Shown here piece by piece: positions 6,072 to 12,048 of a stretch of 12,048 nucleotides of DNA. Within the stretch, counting starts at the first letter, position 1. Each line of letters begins with the position of its first letter. A program made the position numbers and the translations under genes. Under the pieces are notes generated by a model that was not told the DNA's origin, searched no databases, and saw only the letters and a program-made list of their open reading frames with translations. The stretch is from Deltaproteobacteria bacterium (GTDB lineage Bacteria; Bdellovibrionota_C; UBA2361; JAAYZI01), in assembly GCA_012514925.1 (NCBI GenBank), contig JAAYZI010000240.1, forward strand, positions 1-12,048, written 5' to 3'.

Positions 6072-6521
6072 CTAACGGTTCTGATAGCGCATTAGCTGGG
6101 CTTTATAAAAGCGAATCATATTAGGGTGGGTTATCGCGCCTCCCTCGATTTTTTCTCCTAGCTCGCCCAGATAGGTGCCAGCCGTGGTGTAATCACCGAT
6201 GCTAAGCAGACAGCAAACTAAGTACAACAAAGCTTCGTTAAATTCCGGATCAAGGCGTAACGCTTGCCGCGCCGCAAAAATCGCATCATCCAGGTTCTTA
6301 TTTTGGATACCGACGTATGACAGACCCAGCCAACCGGCTGGAAATTCCGGCGCGATTTCAGTTAGACCCTGGAAAATAGCTTCTGCCCGCCGCACCTCAC
6401 CATTTTCAAGGAAAAGCCGCCCTAACTCATAAATATGCGAGATCTCATCCTCGGAATAGCCACGCTTTAGCAGCTCCGACGGGCTCGGCCTGATCTCATC
6501 TCCTCCTTGTTCCTGTGTCAC
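6072..6521 (-). CDS. TPR protein, probable type III secretion chaperone (SycD/LcrH-like)
   Basis: A 149-residue protein with three tetratricopeptide repeats at about 28-61, 62-95 and 96-129, for example AGWLGLSYVGIQNKNLDDAI and ALRLDPEFN. Size, repeat number and place next to sctRSTU fit class II type III secretion chaperones, which hold translocator proteins in the cytoplasm before export. No translocator gene lies in the window, so another TPR role is possible. The start is odd: the frame opens with GTG at 6521, which has no ribosome binding site, while a perfect AAGGAGG lies inside codons 5-7 (6508-6502) with no in-frame ATG, GTG or TTG at the right distance after it. It follows the 86-residue gene by 20 bases and is probably in the same operon. 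Confidence 0.72.
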   Translation of the reverse strand: MTQEQGGDEIRPSPSELLKRGYSEDEISHIYELGRLFLENGEVRRAEAIFQGLTEIAPEFPAGWLGLSYVGIQNKNLDDAIFAARQALRLDPEFNEALLYLVCCLLSIGDYTTAGTYLGELGEKIEGGAITHPNMIRFYKAQLMRYQNR

Positions 6522-6541
6522 GTCTAACTATTCCATTTAAA

Positions 6542-6802
6542 TCAAGGCACCGGCGCCCCACTGGAGGCCAACCAATCGAGAATCTGCTTTAACATCTGCT
6601 CCTCCAGCGCCAAACGCCGTGAGGACTCCCCGCTTGAAGCATCTCCTAACCCCTTCCTTAGCGCCGCAACCTTCTCATACCTCGCATACAGCGCCGATGT
6701 CGTTTTCCGAAGCTCGACCACAGACCCTTTCACAGGCAAAAACGAGAGTAGAGGTTGCAGAGAAAACGGCTCAGGTGGGGAATAAAGCGGCCTCTTAATC
6801 AT
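6542..6802 (-). CDS. Small hypothetical protein, 86 aa, in the secretion locus
   Basis: Not recognised. There is no signal peptide or membrane segment. The N-terminus is proline-rich (YSPPEPFSLQPLLSFLP). It is followed by a charged helical stretch, about 32-55, and a C-terminal helix (LEEQMLKQILDWLASSG). The ATG at 6802 follows AAGG at very short spacing, so the ribosome site is weak. It is 20 bases upstream of the TPR gene. It is separated from sctU by about 225 bases that hold a repeat and nothing else. Its size and helical look would suit a small type III needle, inner-rod or chaperone protein, but no motif supports a choice. Confidence 0.55.
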   Translation of the reverse strand: MIKRPLYSPPEPFSLQPLLSFLPVKGSVVELRKTTSALYARYEKVAALRKGLGDASSGESSRRLALEEQMLKQILDWLASSGAPVP

Positions 6803-6899
6803 ACCTTAGCAGACCCACCCTAGGGACAGGTTCGTAAAATTTAAGCATCTAGTTACGTTTATAACCCCATTCTAACAAGTCGAAGTGGATGAAGCAATA

Positions 6900-7012
6900 A
6901 CGCAATTTTTGTTTTCTGCCTGGGCGGTAAAATTTCACTCTTGCGCGGAGTTAATTTTACCTTCATTTCACTTTCTCCGGAGAAAGTAATATTCATGCAA
7001 GCGGTTACCGGA
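6900..7012. repeat. Intergenic palindromic repeat, copy E (long form)
   Basis: It matches copy A from its T-rich left part through GCCTGGGCGGTAAAATTTCA and GCGCGGAGTTAATTTTAC, then has an extra CTTCATTTC before the perfect palindrome ACTTTCTCCGGAGAAAGT (6970-6987). The tail AATATTCATGCAAGCGGTTA resembles the other copies. It fills the gap between the end of the shortened sctU and the next gene; the right edge is about 16 bases from the sctU stop codon. The rest of the gap (6803-6899) holds nothing I can name. Confidence 0.8.
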
Positions 7013-7027
7013 TACTACCTCACCTAG

Positions 7028-7675
7028 CTACTCGGCCGACAAATCTTCCTTCTCAAGTTCTTCCCGGCTCATGCGGTGCTTAAATAAAAATAGCAGACGC
7101 ACTGCAACTATTCCTACCAAGGCGCTTACACCAAGCGCCATCAACAACGCCGGAGTAAGCTCGGAGACAAAGCTCTCCACCCACGAGCTGACCTTAAGAC
7201 TTTTAAGCCCGAATAAAACCAACAACGCCGGCAGGGCTAACCCCAAAACCCCAATCCCAGTCGATAAGGCTAAAAAACAGACTGTCAAGGCCGCCATAAG
7301 CCCAACACCATGCTTATCCTCCCGCACCGCCAGTAGGCGGCTAAGATCAAAGCTTACAAGCTTCGGCTCAAATAGGAACTTGGTCTGGGCTAATCCAACT
7401 GCAAATAAAACGCCTAAGACCAGCAATGCGGGCGCAGCGAAAATCCAAGCCAGATCAGATATTGCCTCGTCCTCTTGTAACAGAGCCCAACCGGAAGCTG
7501 CAGGCGAATGCCAGGCCTTTAGCCACACTTCCAGCAAACTCCCCCATAAAACGCTAAAATCAGGAATAAGCAAAATAAATAGAGCAAGCAGCAAGCAAGA
7601 GCTGCCGAAATAGCTGCACGGCACGCGCCCCTCTCCACGTAAGCGCTGTAATTTTTTCTCCGAAGGCCATTCCAT
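7028..7675 (-). CDS. sctU: SctU-family type III export switch protein lacking its cytoplasmic domain
   Basis: SctU (YscU/HrcU; FlhB in flagella) wraps the export gate at the inner membrane and switches substrate class after self-cleavage at an NPTH motif in its cytoplasmic domain. This protein has the membrane half: the N-terminal basic PSEKKLQRLRGEGRV, four hydrophobic segments at about 23-40, 77-95, 126-156 and 176-198, and the conserved loop GLAQTKFLFEPKLVSFDLSR at about 95-113. It ends at residue 215 with KHRMSREELEKEDLSAE, just where the linker begins. About 130-140 residues including NPTH are missing, and no remnant is seen in any frame of the gap downstream. The ATG at 7675 follows sctT by 11 bases. 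It may be a real split or reduced switch, or a gene cut short by a deletion next to repeat E. Confidence 0.82.
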   Translation of the reverse strand: MEWPSEKKLQRLRGEGRVPCSYFGSSCLLLALFILLIPDFSVLWGSLLEVWLKAWHSPAASGWALLQEDEAISDLAWIFAAPALLVLGVLFAVGLAQTKFLFEPKLVSFDLSRLLAVREDKHGVGLMAALTVCFLALSTGIGVLGLALPALLVLFGLKSLKVSSWVESFVSELTPALLMALGVSALVGIVAVRLLFLFKHRMSREELEKEDLSAE

Positions 7676-7686
7676 CCTAACCCCGC

Positions 7687-8295
7687 CTATCCACTTAGAC
7701 CTGCACTGATAGAATGCGCGGTAAGATCCAGCGCAAAGCGCTGCAGAATAAAGCTAAAAAACAAGCTAGCCGCAAGGATTACGCTAAGAGGCCTAAGTGC
7801 CGCAAAAGCATAGAAGGCCTCGACGCGAAAAGCACCAGTCACCCAGAGGACCGGAATCTCACAGACAAGATGAATCATAATCAGCACAAAAGCTGTGACG
7901 CTACCGCAAAACACTACCGCGCTAAGTGCAGCCCCGGCCAAAGCGACTACTTGAGGCACGGAAGCATTAGACGACACGACCAAAGCGGCCTCCAGGTGAT
8001 CCCATACCTGCTCCGATTGCAGCATCAGACAAAAAGCTAAAACCACCGAAACCCCTCTAAATCTGTCTGTCTTGGCCGATTCGGAAGTGAAAGAATCCAA
8101 AAAGGCCCCCGCCACATAAGCTGCCGCCGGGGCCGCCAACACAAAAGCGACAATCAATAAATAGCGAGCAGGAGTAATTTCAACGAAAATACCTTCAAGC
8201 AAAAACTGAAGCGCTGCTAGTAACGCAAAAACCCCCGGCAGCCAGCCGGGAGCAAAAACGAGCGCCGCTAAGACCATCAATCCCGCAAAAATCAT
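7687..8295 (-). CDS. sctT: SctT-family type III export gate protein (FliR/YscT-like), short
   Basis: SctT forms the core export gate with SctR and SctS in the inner membrane. The identification rests on position between sctS and sctU and on the multi-spanning pattern. There are hydrophobic stretches at about 1-35, 44-65, 81-92, 113-150 and 165-190, and a C-terminal end resembling the family (ALRPLSVILAASLFFSFILQ). At 202 residues it is clearly shorter than the usual 250-260, the shortage being mostly before the first conserved loop. The start ATG overlaps the sctS stop by four bases, which couples their translation. Sequence similarity to the family is low by eye. Confidence 0.72.
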   Translation of the reverse strand: MIFAGLMVLAALVFAPGWLPGVFALLAALQFLLEGIFVEITPARYLLIVAFVLAAPAAAYVAGAFLDSFTSESAKTDRFRGVSVVLAFCLMLQSEQVWDHLEAALVVSSNASVPQVVALAGAALSAVVFCGSVTAFVLIMIHLVCEIPVLWVTGAFRVEAFYAFAALRPLSVILAASLFFSFILQRFALDLTAHSISAGLSG

Positions 8296-8537
8296 CTGAA
8301 AGCCAGCTGAGCAAGTGATACGATAGCATCAACCGAAGGGGGCACCGCCAAGTAGAGCGCCACCAGCAGCGCCAACAACCTGGCGGCGTATCCTACAGCT
8401 GGATCGTTAATGGCAGTGGCGCTCTGCAGCGCAGCAATCAGGGTTCCCGCCAGCGAAACTGCCACTATCACCGGAAGCGCCGACAAAAACAGCGTCCTAA
8501 GCGCAGCGTAAACCAGGTCGTATTGAACCTGCAGCAT
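8292..8537 (-). CDS. sctS: SctS-family type III export gate protein (FliQ/YscS-like)
   Basis: A small inner-membrane protein with two helices in a hairpin (about 12-37 and 50-75), part of the SctRST export gate through which substrates cross the inner membrane. LIAALQSATAINDPAVGYAA corresponds to the conserved LISLFQAxTQIxE region between the helices. The frame runs back to 8591, but that start would overlap sctR by 43 bases. The ATG at 8537 has AGGAAGG just upstream, leaves an 11-base gap after sctR, and gives 81 residues, close to the family length, so it is preferred. Confidence 0.85.
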   Translation of the reverse strand: MLQVQYDLVYAALRTLFLSALPVIVAVSLAGTLIAALQSATAINDPAVGYAARLLALLVALYLAVPPSVDAIVSLAQLAFR

Positions 8538-8548
8538 ATACCTTCCTA

Positions 8549-9226
8549 CTAAAAATAACCCGAGACGAGCTTCTCCGAGACTAACGCCCACCCGTCCACT
8601 GCAACAAACAGCAAGATCTTTAAAGGCAAAGCCACAACCGCCTGAGAAAGCTGTGTCACCCCCAAAACCAACAAAATATTGGTCACCAATAAATCAATCA
8701 CCAGAAACGGCACGAGAAATAAGAAGCCTAATTGAAAAGCCTCTTTTAACTCCGAGATGAGAAAAGCTGCTATCAGAACCGAAAAGCTCTGGGGGCCGGC
8801 ATCCTGAGCCAACGACGCCGGCGTTTCATTCTCCGCTTGGGGCGGCTCTTTAGCGGAGGGCTTTAGCTTCTCAGAGATGTGCTGCAATCTCTGCAGCACT
8901 TTTTGATCCGCATGTTTCTCTACAAACGGCCTAAACTCTCTCTCTATGGATTCAGCCGCCGGCCACGCCTTTGACTCACCCCACAGCTTAGCAATTCCCA
9001 GCGCTTCTAATTGTGGGTTCATCACAAACAGAGTCAGTGCAAAAGAGAACACCACCACCACTACCCCAAAGCCGCTGTTATTTAAACCGATGCCGTAGCG
9101 CAAAATGCAAAGAGTCGTTAGAATCTTAACGAAAGCGCTAAGCAATATAACCGTAAGCAATCCGGCCAGGTATGGGGAAAAGGGATCCATGCGCGGATTA
9201 TATTTAAATCCGGCCGCAGTCGCCAT
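8549..9226 (-). CDS. sctR: SctR-family type III export gate protein (FliP/YscR-like)
   Basis: The main core component of the export gate in the inner membrane. Conserved family segments are clear: SAFVKILTTLCILRYGIGL at about 30-48, FALTLFVMNP at about 62-71, FLISELKEAFQLGFLFLVPF at about 155-174 followed by LVIDLLVTNILLVLGV, and PLKILLFVAVDGWALV at about 201-216. The usual QQxPP motif after the first segment is absent; NNSGFG stands there. The periplasmic loop (about 72-146) is acidic and unlike relatives. Two starts are possible, ATG at 9226 (used here) and ATG at 9190; neither has a good ribosome site, and relatives begin nearer the second. First gene of the sctRSTU operon; repeat copy D is in its leader. 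The KI and ILR residues favour an injectisome over a flagellar FliP. Confidence 0.9.
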   Translation of the reverse strand: MATAAGFKYNPRMDPFSPYLAGLLTVILLSAFVKILTTLCILRYGIGLNNSGFGVVVVVFSFALTLFVMNPQLEALGIAKLWGESKAWPAAESIEREFRPFVEKHADQKVLQRLQHISEKLKPSAKEPPQAENETPASLAQDAGPQSFSVLIAAFLISELKEAFQLGFLFLVPFLVIDLLVTNILLVLGVTQLSQAVVALPLKILLFVAVDGWALVSEKLVSGYF

Positions 9227-9240
9227 CCCTTATTCTTTGG

Positions 9241-9320
9241 AGCAACCACTTTGATACTCCATATAATTGCACTAGCAACACATTGTAATCACCTAATTTA
9301 ATATTCGTGTGAACGGATAA
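9241..9320. repeat. 80-bp intergenic repeat, copy D, upstream of sctR
   Basis: It aligns with 702-782 from ATAATTGCAC (9263) to GTGTGAACGGATAA (9307-9320). The left ends GCAACCACTTTGATA here and GTAACCGTTCACGTA there are also alike. It lies between the divergent sctR and glycosyltransferase genes, 15 bases from the sctR ATG. It could carry the sctR promoter. The rest of this gap (9321-9414) shows nothing certain. Confidence 0.6.
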
Positions 9321-9414
9321 GGGATACGAATTTAGATTGAACCCGTTCCTAAACTCGTCAGCCTCTAACAAAAGGGGATCTTCCAGGCTGCTCTAATTAT
9401 AGTATGCTGCTGAC

Positions 9415-10905
9415 ATGACGAGCTCTCAATCCCGGTCTAGGCTTAAACCTTCCGCGCTGCTAGCTTTAATGATAGTGGCAGCGGTACTCTTACTGAAATT
9501 GCCGCTGCAAGCTAGCCTGTGGCTGGATGAAACCATCACCTTCTGGATCACCGATGGCAGCTTTGCTGAAGCGGTCCTCCGCAGCGTGACCTACCAAGGC
9601 GAATCCCCGCTTTACTTTATCCTAATCAGGGATCTCAGGAACCTCTTTCAACCACAGGAATGGGTGCTGCGCGCGCCTTCGCTGCTGGCCCTAGCGTTAT
9701 CTGGAGCCTTAATATTCGCCCTGGCCTGTAAGCTGTTCAACAAAGAGAGCGGCGTTTTCGCGGTTATTTTCTTTGTCTCCAATCCACAGGTGCTAAAGGC
9801 CGCCTTAAGCGCGCGCCCGTACAGCTTGGCCCTTTTATGCTCGCTAGCCTCGGTCTTAAGCTTAATCCATTGGTTTGAGCGCGGCCAGCTTAAGCACCGC
9901 CTGGCGTACGCCCTAAGCACTCTGCTGGCAATCTATTTCCATTTTCTTTTTGCAGGGGTCTTACTGGTGCACTTCTCCTATTATCTGCTTTTCCCTGCGC
10001 CTACCCGACGGGTCAAAGCCGCCAAGCTCTGGTCCACCTGGGTGTGGATCGGTATCTTGTTGATGCCAGCCGCGCCGCAGCTATTCTGCCTTTTCACGAG
10101 AAGGGAGTCCCTCCTCTTCGGAGAGGTTCCAGGCTTGCTGGATTTAGCAAGGAGCCTGTACCATCCGACTGCGGCGATTTACTTTGTATGCGCGCTGGCC
10201 ATAGCAGCCACGTTCAGAAGCTTTACCCTACTTCCAGGACGCTTTTTCTCAAAACCTCTGGTTAAATGGCTACTGATCTGGCTGCTGGCCGGACCACTTC
10301 TCTTTTGGGCTTATTCCATCCTTTCAAATTCCGCCTTTTTTATAAACCGCTTCTTTTTGTGGCAGACACCGGCGTTAGCGCTATTATTCGCCGGTCTACT
10401 GCAAAGTATCGAACCGGCTAAGTCTAGATTGCTCTCTCTTGCCATCCTATGTCTGATGGTCTCAGGCCATTTAGCCTCGCTTAAGTGGCAAATTGAAGAT
10501 TGGCGCGGCGCGGCCGCAGCGATTGATGCCAGCTGGCAAGAAAAGAAATCTCCAGTCCTGGTTTATTCAGGGTTGATTGAGCTGCAACAACCTAAGTGGT
10601 TGCTTGACCACCGCCGCTGGGATTATTTACTTGCGCCTTTTAAGGCCTATTCCGTGGAGGCACCCCTCTATCCGCTACCGGCCAACCCTCAAGCGGAACA
10701 GATGCAGGAATATATGGAGAGCCTCCAGAACGAGGTTATTGGCGGCCAAAACGAGTTCATCTTGGCTGCCTTGCAGATTAAGGATCCACAAGGATCCGGT
10801 TATGCGCATCAAAATCTAAGCGATTACTTTAAGTCCCGTGGTTTTATCTCCGAAAAGATGACTGATGCGGGGCTTGTGCACTTACTGAAATTTCGTAAGC
10901 CGTAG
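9415..10905 (+). CDS. GT-C membrane glycosyltransferase (PMT/ArnT-like, GT39/GT83 type)
   Basis: A 496-residue membrane enzyme that should transfer a sugar from a polyprenyl-phosphate donor to a lipid, glycan or protein on the periplasmic side. About ten to twelve hydrophobic segments fill residues 12-370. Key signs: LWLDETITFW at about 36-44 with the acidic pair D38-E39 expected in the first periplasmic loop of this fold, ESPLYFILIRDLRNLF just after, and SARPYSLALL at about 132-141, a conserved arginine-tyrosine pattern. A soluble C-terminal part of about 125 residues follows. No ribosome site is visible before the ATG; an ATG at 9403 is out of frame and stops at once. It is divergent from sctR and followed after 86 bases by the L,D-transpeptidase. 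The acceptor cannot be read from the sequence. Confidence 0.8.
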   Translation: MTSSQSRSRLKPSALLALMIVAAVLLLKLPLQASLWLDETITFWITDGSFAEAVLRSVTYQGESPLYFILIRDLRNLFQPQEWVLRAPSLLALALSGALIFALACKLFNKESGVFAVIFFVSNPQVLKAALSARPYSLALLCSLASVLSLIHWFERGQLKHRLAYALSTLLAIYFHFLFAGVLLVHFSYYLLFPAPTRRVKAAKLWSTWVWIGILLMPAAPQLFCLFTRRESLLFGEVPGLLDLARSLYHPTAAIYFVCALAIAATFRSFTLLPGRFFSKPLVKWLLIWLLAGPLLFWAYSILSNSAFFINRFFLWQTPALALLFAGLLQSIEPAKSRLLSLAILCLMVSGHLASLKWQIEDWRGAAAAIDASWQEKKSPVLVYSGLIELQQPKWLLDHRRWDYLLAPFKAYSVEAPLYPLPANPQAEQMQEYMESLQNEVIGGQNEFILAALQIKDPQGSGYAHQNLSDYFKSRGFISEKMTDAGLVHLLKFRKP

Positions 10906-10991
10906 GTACACAACACTGTAGTTCGGGAGCAATGCGCGCTTGCCGCCGGACAAGGGTTATGGCAGATATAGTCTGCCAAGAAAGGTTCACT

Positions 10992-11609
10992 ATGAAGTTA
11001 CGCCACCCATTAAACTACGTACTGCTTGCGATTTTAATCCTTTTTACAAGTGCCTGCACACACACAGCACCACCTGCGGTTCCCGCCGAACCGCAGGAAC
11101 GCGGCCGTTTCAGCGGGCTCGACCTGACAAACCCTTGGGTGCTGGTTGACACAAAACGGAAAATTTTAGTGGTTTACAGACGAGGCTATTCACCTCGAAT
11201 TTTCAAGGGGTTGGCCTTGGGCGCGGCCAATGCCGGATTTAAGCGTAGACGCGGAGACGACGTCACCCCTTTAGGGCGCTACCGTATTCACAGCATCAGG
11301 CCTAGCGCTAAGTTCAAGATTTTTATGCACTTGAACTATCCAAACATGGAGGATGCGCAGCGCGCGCTGGACGACCGGCGGATAGATCGTGGGACTTACG
11401 CCCTAATTGAGGGGGCCCACCGGCGCGGAGAGCTTCCCCCCCAAAATACTCCATTAGGCGGTTTGATAGGCATCCATGGGCTCGGCCGCGGCAGCAGAAT
11501 TATCCACCGCCTCGCCAACTGGACATCCGGCTGTATGGCGCTTAATAACCGTCAAATTGTAGAATTATCCACAATGGTCCATCGTGGGGTTGTGGTTGAA
11601 ATTCGTTAA
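10992..11609 (+). CDS. L,D-transpeptidase (YkuD domain) lipoprotein
   Basis: A periplasmic enzyme that cuts and rejoins peptidoglycan stem peptides through a catalytic cysteine, forming 3-3 cross-links or attaching a lipoprotein. The YkuD domain covers about 47-205: DDVTPLGRYRI at about 89-99, IGIHG with His162, and TSGCMALNN with the catalytic Cys181. The N-terminus is a signal sequence ending in FTSAC, a probable lipobox with Cys22, so it is likely anchored to a membrane. The frame extends back to 10932, but the ATG at 10992 is chosen because it starts directly at the signal peptide and has AAAGG at a good distance. It is 49 bases upstream of an Lpp-like gene ending in lysine, a possible substrate. 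Confidence 0.87.
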   Translation: MKLRHPLNYVLLAILILFTSACTHTAPPAVPAEPQERGRFSGLDLTNPWVLVDTKRKILVVYRRGYSPRIFKGLALGAANAGFKRRRGDDVTPLGRYRIHSIRPSAKFKIFMHLNYPNMEDAQRALDDRRIDRGTYALIEGAHRRGELPPQNTPLGGLIGIHGLGRGSRIIHRLANWTSGCMALNNRQIVELSTMVHRGVVVEIR

Positions 11610-11658
11610 TTGTAAGCTGTAAAACTGTTAAGACTGTTTTTATTTTGGGAGGTTAATA

Positions 11659-11892
11659 ATGTCTTACTTCAAGTACCTTTTAGTCGCCACCTTAGGATTG
11701 ATGGCGATGGGATGCGCCTCAACCAGCGAGGTCAAAGAGCTGCGTGGCGAAGTCGCCGTAATTCGCACGGATTTGCAAGACGCCCGCTTTGACGCGCAGG
11801 AAGCGCGCCGCTTGGCAGAAGAGGCAAATGCTCGTTCTCGGACAACTGAGGAGATGCTTAACCGTGGCTTTAAGCGGTCGATGTACAAGTAG
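11659..11892 (+). CDS. Lpp-like alanine-zipper outer-membrane lipoprotein, 77 aa
   Basis: A small lipoprotein with a signal peptide ending in AMGC (Cys19 is lipidated). A coiled-coil of about 50 residues, rich in Ala, Glu and Arg with heptad spacing (EVKELRGEVAVIRTDLQDAR onward), leads to the C-terminal sequence MYK. In Braun lipoprotein the coiled coil forms a trimer and the last lysine is joined to peptidoglycan by L,D-transpeptidases; the lysine end and the transpeptidase gene next door suggest the same here. OprI and other alanine-zipper lipoproteins are the nearest relatives by look. A strong GGGAGG lies seven bases before the ATG, fitting an abundant protein, and a strong terminator follows. 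Confidence 0.85.
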   Translation: MSYFKYLLVATLGLMAMGCASTSEVKELRGEVAVIRTDLQDARFDAQEARRLAEEANARSRTTEEMLNRGFKRSMYK

Positions 11893-11915
11893 TTGTTAGC
11901 TGTTAGTTGTTAAGG

Positions 11916-11964
11916 AAGGGGGCGGCCTCCTGTTCCTGCGGGAATGAGAAGCCGCCCTTTTTTT
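11916..11964 (+). terminator. Rho-independent terminator after the lpp-like gene
   Basis: GGGCGGC at 11920-11926 pairs with GCCGCCC at 11951-11957, directly followed by seven T. The loop contains a smaller stem, TTCC with GGAA (11932-11943). Stem strength and T run are as in strong intrinsic terminators, and it lies 24 bases after the stop codon. Confidence 0.9.
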
Positions 11965-12002
11965 GTAAGCAGATACTGGAAAATCGAAATTACATCTTAC
12001 CT

Positions 12003-12048
12003 AGTAACCGTTTACGCGTGGGATTAATTTCACTTTCTCCAGAGAAAG
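12003..12048. repeat. Intergenic palindromic repeat, copy F, cut by the window end
   Basis: It begins with AGTAACCGTTTACGCG, like the left end of the repeat at 702-782. It continues with GGATTAATTTCA and the start of the palindrome, ACTTTCTCCAGAGAAAG, to the last base. It combines the left end of one repeat family with the core of the other. Its right end is outside the window. Confidence 0.7.

Noticed and set aside
7071..7613. A 180-codon open frame on the plus strand over sctU
   Set aside because: It is antisense to a clear membrane protein gene, has a low-complexity Ser/Thr/Lys composition and no ribosome site.
8292..8591. The longer 99-residue form of SctS
   Set aside because: It would overlap sctR by 43 bases and adds a stretch not found in the family; the inner ATG has a good ribosome site.
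7028..9226. The sctRSTU genes as flagellar fliPQR-flhB
   Set aside because: No other flagellar gene is seen, a secretion-chaperone-like TPR gene follows, and SctR has the KI...ILR pattern of injectisomes. FliA-like sigma genes nearby keep some doubt.
9403..9417. An ATG just before the glycosyltransferase start
   Set aside because: It is in another frame and ends after four codons (stop at 9415-9417 region), so it cannot be the gene start.

Overview
The window looks like chromosomal DNA from a Gram-negative bacterium, probably a proteobacterium in the broad sense. The evidence is an outer-membrane lipoprotein of the Lpp type, an L,D-transpeptidase and a type III export gate. Nothing in the sequence fixes the genus. 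The genes are compact, but several intergenic gaps are AT-rich and filled with short repeats.

Left part (1-2956): two copies of a palindrome-bearing repeat, a hypothetical gene on the minus strand (314-697), and an 80-bp repeat lying in front of that gene. Then come housekeeping genes: trmL (tRNA wobble 2'-O-methyltransferase, plus strand), which converges on and overlaps rdgB (ITP/XTP pyrophosphatase, minus). rdgB is translationally coupled to a CPBP-family intramembrane protease gene upstream of it. Between 2957 and 3544 there is a possible 25-residue membrane peptide and a 284-bp element with long (about 55 bp) imperfect terminal inverted repeats.

Middle part (3545-9226): a type III secretion locus. 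Two different sigma-70-like proteins are encoded divergently (3545-4426 minus, 4835-5674 plus), with an unrecognised small gene between them. The plus-strand sigma gene overlaps a 115-residue protein with a repetitive N-terminus. On the minus strand sctR-sctS-sctT-sctU form the export gate in the usual order, followed by a repeat-filled gap, an 86-residue unknown and a TPR protein resembling type III secretion chaperones. The striking feature is SctU: it has the membrane part but stops where the cytoplasmic autoprotease domain should begin. SctT is also short.

Right part (9415-11964): a GT-C type membrane glycosyltransferase, an L,D-transpeptidase lipoprotein and an Lpp-like coiled-coil lipoprotein ending in lysine, closed by a strong intrinsic terminator. 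The last two could form an enzyme and substrate pair that tethers the outer membrane to peptidoglycan.

Across the window at least six copies of two related short repeats occur only between genes. One family is centred on the palindrome ACTTTCTCCGGAGAAAGT. The other is an 80-bp form found in front of sctR and of the 314-697 gene. They share an end resembling ATTCATGTGAACGGATACC. They look like small non-autonomous mobile or REP-like elements and may also carry regulatory sites.
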